Assembly (NCBI GenBank): GCA_025057455.1
Contig: JANWWY010000004.1
Span: 1 to 64,000 of the forward strand
From: Aquificaceae bacterium
Lineage (GTDB): Bacteria > Aquificota > Aquificia > Aquificales > Aquificaceae
Direction of reading: 5' to 3'
Length of the DNA: 64,000 nt
Part shown: one piece after another, positions 17,973-27,024 of the stretch
How positions within the stretch are numbered: the stretch's first letter is position 1
Layout of the letters: every line of letters starts with the position of its first letter
Notes under the pieces: model-generated
Databases searched by the model: none
The model's input: only the letters and a program-made list of their open reading frames with translations
What the model was told of the DNA's origin: nothing
Position numbers and translations under genes: made by a program

Positions 17973-19065
17973 AGAGTTTATTTCTGAGTATGACCCATAC
18001 ATGGTTTTTGCCCTTTTTTTGCTTTTCCTTCTTGGGCTTTTGGGTGTTTACAGTGCCACATATAAAGGGGGTGTATCCTCTCTTTTTATAAAACAGCTCC
18101 TCTACCTTGCTGTTGGTGGGTTTATCATGCTTCTTCTCTCAAGGTTGAGCTTTGTAAGGTTCTACGACCTTTCACCTGCAATATATTCCTTAAACCTGTT
18201 TCTTCTCGCACTTGTGCCCCTATTGGGAAAAACCGTTTACGGTGCAAAAAGGTGGCTTGACTTGGGACCGGTTAACATACAACCCTCGGAGTTTTTCAAG
18301 TTTTCGCTACTGATGTTCTCCCTGTATACTCTCAGCCATACGAAGAGAGTCTTCAGCAAGGAAAGCATAATACTCATTACAGGATTTGCGGTGCCTTCTT
18401 TGCTTACTCTAACACAACCAGACTTGGGCACGACCATAACTTATGGTGTTGTGTTTAGCCTTTTGCTCTTTTTCTGGGGTGTCCCTATAAGGTACTTTGT
18501 GCTGAGCGGTGTTATTCTTTTGCTATCTTCGCCCGTTCTTTGGCATCTGCTAAAGGATTATCAGAAGGATCGCATCTTGGCAGTTGTAGACCCTTATGAA
18601 GATTACCACGGCACAGGATACCAGCTTATTCAATCTATGATAGCGGTAGGTTCTGGTGGCTTTCTGGGAAAAGGTCTATTGGAAGGCACGCAGTCTCATC
18701 TCCTATTCCTGCCAGAGAAGCACACCGATTTTATATTCTCCGTCCTATCAGAAGAATGGGGTTTCTTGGGTGGAATGCTCTTGGTACTGGCAGTCTTGAC
18801 CATTTTCCACAGGCTTATGACCTACGCAATACGAATACCTAACAGGTTGGAGAAAGTCTATCTTGCCACCTTTGCAGGACTTTGGATGTTTCAAACTTGC
18901 GTTAACCTTCTCATGACTATGGGTTGGGCTCCGGTGGTAGGAATACCCCTACCCTTTGTTAGCTACGGCGGTAGTAGCATACTTACCTTCTCTGTGCTTT
19001 TAGGTTTAGCCCTTTCCATCATAAGGGACTACAGGAGCAGACCTATAAAGTTTGAAGATGGTTAA
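17956..19065 (+). CDS. rodA: Rod shape-determining protein RodA (FtsW/RodA/SpoVE)
   Basis: GAKRWLDLGPVNIQPSEFFKFS, QPDLGTTI, GYQLIQSMIAVGSGGFLGKGL. Confidence 0.93.
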   Translation: MKKSLKEFISEYDPYMVFALFLLFLLGLLGVYSATYKGGVSSLFIKQLLYLAVGGFIMLLLSRLSFVRFYDLSPAIYSLNLFLLALVPLLGKTVYGAKRWLDLGPVNIQPSEFFKFSLLMFSLYTLSHTKRVFSKESIILITGFAVPSLLTLTQPDLGTTITYGVVFSLLLFFWGVPIRYFVLSGVILLLSSPVLWHLLKDYQKDRILAVVDPYEDYHGTGYQLIQSMIAVGSGGFLGKGLLEGTQSHLLFLPEKHTDFIFSVLSEEWGFLGGMLLVLAVLTIFHRLMTYAIRIPNRLEKVYLATFAGLWMFQTCVNLLMTMGWAPVVGIPLPFVSYGGSSILTFSVLLGLALSIIRDYRSRPIKFEDG

Positions 19066-20155
19066 GGGTCTATACTTTCACGTGCCCTTTTGCTCTTACA
19101 AGTGCCCTTACTGTGATTTTGTTTCTGTTGTGGATGCCCCCGTGGGTCATGAGGAGTACTTTTCTTTGCTTTTGAAGGAGCTGTCCTTGTACCAAGACCT
19201 CAACTTTTACCTAAAGACCCTATACTTTGGTGGTGGGACACCATCTTCTGTGAGCCCCGTCCTATATGAAAAGTTTCTCGGCGGGCTTTCTACCCTGGTG
19301 GATTTATCCCGTGTGGAAGAGGTTACCATAGAGTGTAATCCTGAAAGCTATGGTCTTGAAGACTTTAGAATTCTAAGGAGTTTGGGCTTTAACAGAGTTA
19401 GCATAGGCGTCCAGAGCCTAAGAGAAGAAGGCTTGAAAACACTGGGTCGAAAACACAGCGTCAGGGACGCCATAATGAGCATAAAAAACGCCCAGAAGGC
19501 GGGTTTTGAAAACATAAACATAGACCTAATATACGGCTATCCGGGGCAGGGACTTGAAGAGTTAAGAGAAGAGATTGAAATCTTGAGTTGCTTGGGGGTA
19601 AGTCATGTTTCCTTCTACCTGCTTACACCCTACGAAGATACGCAGTTTGGACAACTTTACCAAAGGGGTCTTCTTTCCTTGCCAGACCAGGATACGCTTG
19701 CAGATATGTATCAACTAATATGCGAGAGTTTAGAATCTATGGGCTTTTTGCACTACGAAATCTCCAATTTTGCTCTTCCGGGCTTTGAATGCAAACACAA
19801 TCTTATTTACTGGACTCACGAAGAATTTTTCGGGCTTGGCGTATCCGCTTGGAGCTTTGTCCAAAATGAAAGGTTCGGGAACACAAGAAACATAAAGCTC
19901 TACATACACAAGGTAAAACAAGAACAAAAACCCATAGAATATTGGGAAAAGCTAAAAGACAAAGAAAAGATATACGACTACATCTTTGTGGCACTTAGGA
20001 CAAGTTTGGGGGTGGATAAAAACCTCATACCACAGCTACCAGAGGGATTGGAGGAATTTTTTACAGAAGAAAAGGGGAAGCTAAAGCTAAACAAAAGGGG
20101 TATGCTTTTGATAAATGAGATACTGTTGAAGCTAAGGCAAGAAATTTTCACATAG
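19058..20155 (+). CDS. hemW: Radical SAM HemW-like (coproporphyrinogen III oxidase-like)
   Basis: YFHVPFCSYKCPYCDF, YFGGGTPSSV, GVQSL, NIDLIYGYPGQ. Confidence 0.9.
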   Translation: MVKGLYFHVPFCSYKCPYCDFVSVVDAPVGHEEYFSLLLKELSLYQDLNFYLKTLYFGGGTPSSVSPVLYEKFLGGLSTLVDLSRVEEVTIECNPESYGLEDFRILRSLGFNRVSIGVQSLREEGLKTLGRKHSVRDAIMSIKNAQKAGFENINIDLIYGYPGQGLEELREEIEILSCLGVSHVSFYLLTPYEDTQFGQLYQRGLLSLPDQDTLADMYQLICESLESMGFLHYEISNFALPGFECKHNLIYWTHEEFFGLGVSAWSFVQNERFGNTRNIKLYIHKVKQEQKPIEYWEKLKDKEKIYDYIFVALRTSLGVDKNLIPQLPEGLEEFFTEEKGKLKLNKRGMLLINEILLKLRQEIFT

Positions 20156-20157
20156 CT

Positions 20158-20163
20158 TATATT
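20158..20163 (+). promoter_or_regulatory. Candidate -10 box (TATATT), 10 nt from ATG
   Basis: TATATT-CTATACTTAA-ATG; no Shine-Dalgarno. Confidence 0.35.
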
Positions 20164-20173
20164 CTATACTTAA

Positions 20174-21460
20174 ATGGTTAGCAGAAGGACATTCTTAAAA
20201 TCAGCGTGCCTTTTGGCTACGGGTATTTATCTTCCCTCTTGTGCTGTTGCTTCAAGGGGAAGCACTTTTCTAAACCTTCTACCGGAAGAAAAGGAAATAG
20301 AAATAGGAAAAGCGTACGTGCCCTATGCAATAGAAGAGTTTGACGGTCTGTATCCGGACAAGGATGTTCAAAATTACGTGAGAAATTTGGGAAATTTTCT
20401 TGCCAGAGGGGTAGAGAGGAAGCTTCCCTACCAGTTTTATGTGGTCAACTCTTCCCAGATAAACGCCTTTGCCCTGCCCGGTGGACCTGTGATGATTACG
20501 AGGTCTTTGCTTTCAAGGCTTGGTTCGGAAAGCGAGCTGGCAGCGGTGCTCTCTCACGAGTTGGGACATATAAACGCAAGGCATCATGCAAGGTTCTTAG
20601 AAAAGCAATTTGGTCTTAGCTTACTACTTAACCTTGGTTCTTTTCTTTTGGGGGACAAACCCTACGGTAGAGCTCTCCTACAGTTCGGTCAGATAGGTGC
20701 AGGACTTCTTGCACTAAAGTTTAGCAGGGACCAGGAAAGAGAGGCGGACAGGTACGGTATAGTCTATGTCTATAGAGCGGGCTATGACCCATTGGGTATG
20801 GTAAGGGTCTTTGAGCTTTTTAAGTCTATGGAAAGAGGAGGAAGACCGCCAGAGTGGCTCTCTACGCACCCCCTCCCAGACAGCAGAATAGCGGAGGTAA
20901 AAAGGGAAATAGAAAGGTTGAAACCGCATGGGTCACTTGTTACAGATACACAAGACTTTCAAACGATAAAGGCTAAACTGCTTAAAACACAACCCTCCTT
21001 TGAACTGTTTGATAGGGGTAAAAAAGCCTTCGGCGACAGAAACTATAGGACTGCCCTCGAACACTTTCAGAGAGCCTTGGAACTCTATCCAGATAATTAT
21101 GTGGCAAGGGCTTACATGGCCTACATACTTGCTACAGAAAACAGGCTTCTGGAGGCGGAAAGAAGCTCAAGGTTGGCACTTGGTGTGATGCCCCACGTTT
21201 TCCTTACCAATTACGTTCATGGTTATGTAAAGTTTTTCCAAAGGGATTATCAGGAATCCCTCCAGTACCTACAAAAGGCAAACCAACTTATTCCAGACCA
21301 TGCCTCCACCCACTACTATCTTGGTAGAAACTATGAAGCTCTTGGTCAGATAGCCAAAGCAATAGAGCATTACAAAACAGCCTTAGAACTCTCACAGGGA
21401 AAGGCATCTTGGGCAGAGGACGCAAGGGAAAGGCTCAGAAGATTGGGAGGTGTGTGGTAG
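20174..21460 (+). CDS. Exported M48 zinc metalloprotease with TPRs (BepA-like)
   Basis: LSHELGHINARHH (HExxH), EREADRYG, WLSTHPLPDSRI, C-terminal TPRs. Confidence 0.9.
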   Translation: MVSRRTFLKSACLLATGIYLPSCAVASRGSTFLNLLPEEKEIEIGKAYVPYAIEEFDGLYPDKDVQNYVRNLGNFLARGVERKLPYQFYVVNSSQINAFALPGGPVMITRSLLSRLGSESELAAVLSHELGHINARHHARFLEKQFGLSLLLNLGSFLLGDKPYGRALLQFGQIGAGLLALKFSRDQEREADRYGIVYVYRAGYDPLGMVRVFELFKSMERGGRPPEWLSTHPLPDSRIAEVKREIERLKPHGSLVTDTQDFQTIKAKLLKTQPSFELFDRGKKAFGDRNYRTALEHFQRALELYPDNYVARAYMAYILATENRLLEAERSSRLALGVMPHVFLTNYVHGYVKFFQRDYQESLQYLQKANQLIPDHASTHYYLGRNYEALGQIAKAIEHYKTALELSQGKASWAEDARERLRRLGGVW

Positions 21461-21469
21461 AATTTTACC

Positions 21470-22603
21470 ATGGATATTTTGATGGGAGTTGGAAGGGCGG
21501 GGCTAAAATCCGGTGGTAAGCCTGACATCCTTGTGGTGCTTTTGCCTAAAACATGCAATGCATCCTTTGTATTTACGGGAAATCACTTTAAGTCCGCAAG
21601 CGTGCTGTACTCTCAAAGCATCTTTAAAGGTAAAGTAAGAGCTCTGGTTATAAACAGCGGAAATGCCAACTGTGGCGTGGGCAAGGATGGGCTTTTACAC
21701 GCAGAGCTTATGGCTAAAAAGGTTGTTGAAAGGTTGGAACTGGAGGAGGATGAGGTGCTCGTCTTTTCAACGGGTGTGATAGGCAAGCCCATGCCTATAG
21801 GGGATGTGCTCTCCGCCATAGATTCAGCCTGTGAAGTTCTTGAACCCTTAGACCTAAAGAGGGCAAGCGAGGTCATATCCACCACAGACAGATTCCCTAA
21901 GTACGATTTTGTTAAAAAGGACAAGCTTGAAGTATTTGGTTTTGCAAAAGGTGCAGGTATGATACATCCCAACATGGGCACCATGTTAGCCTTCCTATTC
22001 ACAAATGCGGACCTAAGCGTTGATGTCCTGGAGATGCTTCATAGAGAGGTTACAGAAAGCACTTTCAATTCCATAAGCGTAGATGCCTGCACCAGCACCA
22101 ACGATAGCTTTGGGCTAATAAGCCTCGGCGTATACAAAGAAGAGGATGTTCAGAAGGTAAGACAAGCGGTGGAAGAGGTATCCTTAAACTTGGCAAAAAA
22201 GATTGTCCAGGATGGCGAAGGGGCTACAAGGGTCATAAAGGTCACGGTCAAGCACGCATCCATAAAGCTCAAGGCAAGGCTTATAGCTCAGTCCATTGCC
22301 ACATCAAACCTTGTAAAAACCGCCATCTTTGGGAAGGACCCCAATTGGGGTAGAATCGTGGCAGCAGCTGGCTCCACACCCTTTCCCATAGACCAGTTTA
22401 AACTAAAGGTTTACGTAGGTAACCACCTCCTCTACGATGGAAAGGTACACCCAAGGGCTGTGGAGGAAGCCAGAAAATACTTGCAGGAATCCACAGAAGT
22501 AGACATAGTTGTTGACCTTATGGAAGGCAAAGAAAGTTGGACCTACTATAGCTCAGACCTTACTTACGATTACATTAGGATAAACTCAGAATACACCACT
22601 TGA
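21470..22603 (+). CDS. argJ: Glutamate N-acetyltransferase / amino-acid acetyltransferase ArgJ
   Basis: NSGNANCGVGKDG, GMIHPNMGTMLAFLFTNA autoprocessing site, NWGRIVAAAG. Confidence 0.95.
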   Translation: MDILMGVGRAGLKSGGKPDILVVLLPKTCNASFVFTGNHFKSASVLYSQSIFKGKVRALVINSGNANCGVGKDGLLHAELMAKKVVERLELEEDEVLVFSTGVIGKPMPIGDVLSAIDSACEVLEPLDLKRASEVISTTDRFPKYDFVKKDKLEVFGFAKGAGMIHPNMGTMLAFLFTNADLSVDVLEMLHREVTESTFNSISVDACTSTNDSFGLISLGVYKEEDVQKVRQAVEEVSLNLAKKIVQDGEGATRVIKVTVKHASIKLKARLIAQSIATSNLVKTAIFGKDPNWGRIVAAAGSTPFPIDQFKLKVYVGNHLLYDGKVHPRAVEEARKYLQESTEVDIVVDLMEGKESWTYYSSDLTYDYIRINSEYTT

Positions 22604-22635
22604 AAAGGTTTAGCTCTCCGATAAATTAGTAATCC

Positions 22636-23151
22636 ATGAAGTACATTCCCTACCTTCTCGCCGGCGTGCTTTTGCTAATGCTCCTGTTTTTCGGACTCAG
22701 ACAAAAGCAGGAAGATATCCTCCAAAGTTCCTACAAACCACCAGTGGAACAGTCTTTGCCAGATTTCACCTTTAAAACCTCCGACGGAAAAGACATAAAG
22801 TTGTCAGATTTTCGTGGAAAAGTGGTTCTGGTCAACTTCTGGGCAACGTGGTGCCCTCCGTGCAAGGAAGAAATGCCTCTCTTTGAAAGGGAATACAGAA
22901 GGTGTAAAGATAGGGGTTTTGAAGTTCTGGCTGTAAACATGGATAGTTCAGATGGGGCTTTTGAAAAGTTTCTCAGAGAAAACCCTTATTCCTTTAGAGT
23001 GGTGCGTCCCTCGGGTGACTTAGAAAGAGAGTTAAAACTTATGGGGTTTCCCACCTCTTACCTTTTAGATAAGGAGGGCAAAATATACAGAATAAAGTTG
23101 GGCGTATACAGGGAGTTGGAAAAGGACTTGAAAGAACTTCTCAACTGTTAA
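22636..23151 (+). CDS. TlpA/ResA-like thioredoxin family protein
   Basis: N-terminal TM; LVNFWATWCPPCKEEMP. Confidence 0.92.
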   Translation: MKYIPYLLAGVLLLMLLFFGLRQKQEDILQSSYKPPVEQSLPDFTFKTSDGKDIKLSDFRGKVVLVNFWATWCPPCKEEMPLFEREYRRCKDRGFEVLAVNMDSSDGAFEKFLRENPYSFRVVRPSGDLERELKLMGFPTSYLLDKEGKIYRIKLGVYRELEKDLKELLNC

Positions 23152-23183
23152 AGTGTGTTATAATAGCGGTTGGAGGTTTGAAA

Positions 23184-23387
23184 ATGGCGAAGGTAAAGAT
23201 GAAAACCAACAGGTCAGCAAAAAAGAGGTTTAAGATAACAGCTACGGGAAAAATCAAAAGGCAAAAAGCTGGTGGTGCCCACTACAACACACACAAAGCA
23301 AAGGACAGAAAAAGAAGACTTAGAAAGGCTACCCTCGTCCACCCGAGCTGGGAGGACAAGGTAAAGGGTATGCTCAAAGAGTTTTAA
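23184..23387 (+). CDS. rpmI: 50S ribosomal protein L35
   Basis: MAKVKMKTNRSAKKRFKITATGKIKRQKAG...RKATLVHPSWEDKVKGML. Confidence 0.95.
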   Translation: MAKVKMKTNRSAKKRFKITATGKIKRQKAGGAHYNTHKAKDRKRRLRKATLVHPSWEDKVKGMLKEF

Positions 23388-24640
23388 CCAAAGAGGTCTC
23401 TCCAGAGACCTCTTGCCCACTCATCATACCTCTTTGCGGTGCTTTCCTTCCTCTGATTGTCTTCTCTGTAGGTGGGTATGAACCTTTTGCTTACCGCATC
23501 GTACCTGAAAGCTGTTTCCGTCATTATAGCCTCTTTATCGCTTACCATAGCATAGCAAATCATCTGTAGGTATTCTTCCTTGACTTCTTTACCCCTTATC
23601 CTTGCGTTTATTATCTTGGCTATTAACTTACCTTCCGAATGTGCTGCGTATCCACTCTTAGGTAGATAGCTTTGGGAAGCATCACCTATCACGAAAACAT
23701 TCTTAACCGAAGTTTCAAAAGTTAGCGGGTTTACTTCTACCCACTTCTGACCTCTTTTGAGAAGCCCAGCCTCGTCTAATAGTTTGCTTGCCCTCATGGG
23801 CGGTATTATGTTGGCAATGTCATACTTAAATTCCCCGTGGGAGGTTCTTACAACCTTCTTATGAACGTCAATGTCCCTGACTTGGGCAGAAGTTATGTAG
23901 GTAGCAACATCCCTATAAAGGTCATAGTATGCGGAGAGAAAGCCTTCAGAGTTTATTATTGGTCTTTCGTTGGCATCTATAAAATACATATGAGCTTTCA
24001 GTTTGTTTCTCTTTATCATGCTGGCTATAAGGGCTGCACGCTCATAGGGTGCCGGAGGGCATCTGAAAGGTGGGGTAGGCACGCTTATAACAATATCCCC
24101 ACCCTCAAAATCCTCAATTAGCCTTCTTAGGTATATGTGCTCGGAGCCTGGCTTAAAGGCTGGCGGGTTGTAAATTAGTGAATCTCTGTAAAAAGGTTTG
24201 TCCTCTATGTCATAGTCTATGCCGGGAGAGAGCACGAGGTAGTCGTAGGCTATGTAGCCAGAGGACGTTCTTACAACCCTTTTGTCAAGCTCCACACCAA
24301 GAACCTTATCGTTTATCACCCTTACACCGTGTTTGACCTCTAACACATTGTAGGAAAAGCAGAGGGATGAAAGCTCCATAAGACCAGCAAGAAAGTGGTT
24401 GGACATGGGACAGGACATGAAGAAGGGTCTTTCCTCAATGAGCACCACATCAAGGTTTGGGTTTTCCCTTTTAAGATATTTGGCGGTAGTTACACCGCCG
24501 TAGCCACCACCTACCACTACCACCTGAGCCTTCTGCCTTTTTTGAGGTACTGAGTAGGCTAAAAGGGGCGCACTAAGACCTACCGCTACTGCACCAGATA
24601 AAAGCTCCCTCCTGTTAACACTTAACCACTGCTTGGACAT
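23384..24640 (-). CDS. FCSD/SoxF-type flavoprotein (sulfide dehydrogenase flavoprotein family)
   Basis: Tat-like RRELLSGAVAVGLSAPLLA, VVVGGGYGGVTTAKYLKRENPNLDVVLIE, FRCPPAPYERA, VFVIGDAS. ATG at 24640 has a GGAGG. Confidence 0.85.
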   Translation of the reverse strand: MSKQWLSVNRRELLSGAVAVGLSAPLLAYSVPQKRQKAQVVVVGGGYGGVTTAKYLKRENPNLDVVLIEERPFFMSCPMSNHFLAGLMELSSLCFSYNVLEVKHGVRVINDKVLGVELDKRVVRTSSGYIAYDYLVLSPGIDYDIEDKPFYRDSLIYNPPAFKPGSEHIYLRRLIEDFEGGDIVISVPTPPFRCPPAPYERAALIASMIKRNKLKAHMYFIDANERPIINSEGFLSAYYDLYRDVATYITSAQVRDIDVHKKVVRTSHGEFKYDIANIIPPMRASKLLDEAGLLKRGQKWVEVNPLTFETSVKNVFVIGDASQSYLPKSGYAAHSEGKLIAKIINARIRGKEVKEEYLQMICYAMVSDKEAIMTETAFRYDAVSKRFIPTYREDNQRKESTAKRYDEWARGLWRDLFG

Positions 24641-25343
24641 ATTTATCCACCTCCATAACAATGCATTTATCTACAAGTTCTCTGGCTTTTGCGGTAGAGC
24701 CATACTGTTGTCTTAGTTCAGTTCTGAAGTTGTCAAAGAACTGTTGAAACTGGTCTTTTCCGAGTACACCTGTTGCGAAAAATCTTCCTCCCTCTTCCTG
24801 TAATACTATGGAGGCAAGGGGAAAGTCTGCAGGACCGTCTATTACGCTACCACCCTGTTTTGGGTCATAGAGGGCAAGGTGGGCACAGCACTGGATTATG
24901 CCGGCTTTTTTGGTAGTCTCGGATGGCTTGTCTGGTGGGTAATAGTTTATAAAAGAGTACTGAGGTGTTGGATAGCTCCACTGGTGGGCGCATATGGCTG
25001 AATAGGCTACGATGCTTTTTTTAGAGCCTATGCCACCCATCCACTTGTAGCTCTTACCATCCTTTAGTTTTACATCTACTGGAGGGATGGTCTCACCAAG
25101 GTTTATCAAATAACAGGGGGTTGAGGCATATGGGTAGAAAAAAACATAGTTAACATGAGGTTTTATATCCTCTTCCTTTATGGGCGTACCGTCCGGTTTT
25201 ACCAAAAGGGCTTTTTTGTATGCCTGAAACATGCCATCCTGCTGCTGGGCAAGCACCCGAGAAAATAAAGAGGGTTCCAACATAGAGGCTACCGCCATGG
25301 TTCCACATGTCATTATAAAGTCTCTTCTATCCATCTCATTCAC
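24615..25343 (-). CDS. Rieske-type 2Fe-2S protein
   Basis: Tat-like RRDFIM; CAHQW...QCCAHLALYDPKQGG resembles Rieske box 1 and box 2 (CxH/CxxH). Confidence 0.8.
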   Translation of the reverse strand: MNEMDRRDFIMTCGTMAVASMLEPSLFSRVLAQQQDGMFQAYKKALLVKPDGTPIKEEDIKPHVNYVFFYPYASTPCYLINLGETIPPVDVKLKDGKSYKWMGGIGSKKSIVAYSAICAHQWSYPTPQYSFINYYPPDKPSETTKKAGIIQCCAHLALYDPKQGGSVIDGPADFPLASIVLQEEGGRFFATGVLGKDQFQQFFDNFRTELRQQYGSTAKARELVDKCIVMEVDKYVQAVVKC

Positions 25344-25463
25344 CTCTCTTCTATATCTTACAGCTTTTTCTTATCCTCTGCAAGTAATATGCCAATCAGA
25401 AAGCCTTGAAAGGCCTTTCTAAGGATTTTTCTGGGTGTTTCTCTATGCATCATGTGTTGCAAC

Positions 25464-25481
25464 GGGGAGGTGCACCTCCCC
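25464..25481. repeat. 18-bp perfect palindrome (intercistronic hairpin)
   Basis: GGGGAGG-TGCA-CCTCCCC just after the stop of the upstream flavoprotein gene; no T-run. Confidence 0.7.
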
Positions 25482-25489
25482 AAACCGCT

Positions 25490-26824
25490 TTAGGAGAACA
25501 TATCCCTGTACATAGCCCTTGCCCATTCGTAGGTGGACTTTGCCAGAGCCTCTGACCTGTCGTTGATGGTTCTTGCCCTTGGCGTTATCTTGTTTTCCTT
25601 TTCGTTATATTCGTAGTTGACACTTATGACTATGGCTTCTTGAGGAGAGCCGTTTACCATAGAGTAGCAGACGTTCTCTGGCATGAGGCTTCCGGGCTTT
25701 ATTTCTTTGCCCGCTATCCTTGAGGCTATTATCTTTGCCACTATTTTGCCCTGGGAGTTTGCATGATGACCGCTCTTTGGATAGGCTACACCCAAAGCAG
25801 GAGAAATTACATCACCTAAGAGGAAGACGTTGGGGTCCGCCTTTGCCTGGAAGGTAAGCGGGTCTTGGTCTGCCCAGCCTGTGGGCTTTCCTTCCTTGTC
25901 CTTTGCTATGAGGTCTGCCATCCACACCAACTCACCAGCTTGCTGTGGTGGGATTATGTTAGCATCCGCAAACTTAAAATCTCCGGCGGTTGTCTTTATT
26001 ACCTTTTTCATTGGGTCTATTTCCTTTATGGATGCCTTGGTAACCACCTCCACTATGCCCAGGTAAACTTGTTCGTATGCCATCCTAAAGCCAGGACCTT
26101 TGGGTGCTATGTCATCCTTGGGGTCAAGGATTATGACCCTGCCTTTTACCTTGTTCCTCTTGAAGACCTCTGCTACCATGCAAGCCCTCTCGTAGGGTGC
26201 TGGTGGACACCTGTAAGCACCCGGTGGCACGGTTATGACAAAGTCGCCTTCTTCAAACTCCCATATTTTTCTCTTAAGTGCCAAGTGCTCGGAGCCAGGT
26301 ATGTAGGCAGGTGGATAGTTTAACTTTGTGTACCTTATAAGTTCCTGATTGTCCCCAAACCAAGGTGCATAGTTATACCTTATACCGGGTGCAAGCACCA
26401 AGTAGTTGTACTCTATATAACCTTTTGTTGTGTACACCCTCCTCCTGTCCCTTTCTATGGCTATGATTCTATCGTTTACAAACCTGTAGCCGTACTTAGC
26501 CGCTGGCTGGTTGTAATCGTAAGAAATAAAGTCTAAGTTCACAAGGTTGGCAAGCCAAGGGTTAGATATGGGGCAAGAGAAGAAATTGGGCCTTTGCTCT
26601 ATAAGGACTACGTCTATGTTGGGGTTTTCCCTTTTCAGGTATTTTGCCACCGTGAGACCTGCCCATCCACCACCGCACACGACTACTCTGTTGCCCTTGG
26701 GGGGTGGCATAAGAGCCTCCATTTTAACTATCTTTTCACCCGCAGCAAAAACCGGCTGAGATGAAAAACCAAGAGCCAGAGCTCCTAATCCTGCGGACTT
26801 TAAAAGGTCGCGCCTTGTAACCAT
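25490..26824 (-). CDS. FCSD/SoxF-type flavoprotein, paralog of 23384..24640
   Basis: Tat-like TRRDLLKSAGLGALALG, VVCGGGWAGLTVAKYLKRENPNIDVVLIEQRP, YRCPPAPYERA, FLLGDVISPALGVAYPKSGHHANSQGK. Confidence 0.87.
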   Translation of the reverse strand: MVTRRDLLKSAGLGALALGFSSQPVFAAGEKIVKMEALMPPPKGNRVVVCGGGWAGLTVAKYLKRENPNIDVVLIEQRPNFFSCPISNPWLANLVNLDFISYDYNQPAAKYGYRFVNDRIIAIERDRRRVYTTKGYIEYNYLVLAPGIRYNYAPWFGDNQELIRYTKLNYPPAYIPGSEHLALKRKIWEFEEGDFVITVPPGAYRCPPAPYERACMVAEVFKRNKVKGRVIILDPKDDIAPKGPGFRMAYEQVYLGIVEVVTKASIKEIDPMKKVIKTTAGDFKFADANIIPPQQAGELVWMADLIAKDKEGKPTGWADQDPLTFQAKADPNVFLLGDVISPALGVAYPKSGHHANSQGKIVAKIIASRIAGKEIKPGSLMPENVCYSMVNGSPQEAIVISVNYEYNEKENKITPRARTINDRSEALAKSTYEWARAMYRDMFS

Positions 26825-26917
26825 TTCTTACCTCCCTTGCTAAAAAATCCTTGAATAAAATCATAATTCTTAAAGGATAAGCAGGTCAATAAGTTTTTTT
26901 TCATATAATTATTAGAA

Positions 26918-26935
26918 ATGCTTATTTAAGCATAT
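26918..26935. promoter_or_regulatory. Palindromic candidate operator ATGCTTA-TT-TAAGCAT
   Basis: 7-bp arms in the divergent region between the FCSD operon and ilvB; contains the 14-mer shared with 15848-15861. Confidence 0.45.
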
Positions 26936-27024
26936 GCACATACACTCCACACTAAGAAAACTTAACCAAATTTTAAAGAAATGCGTATATTTTATACTTT
27001 CACGATTTGCTTTGGAGGTTTAAA

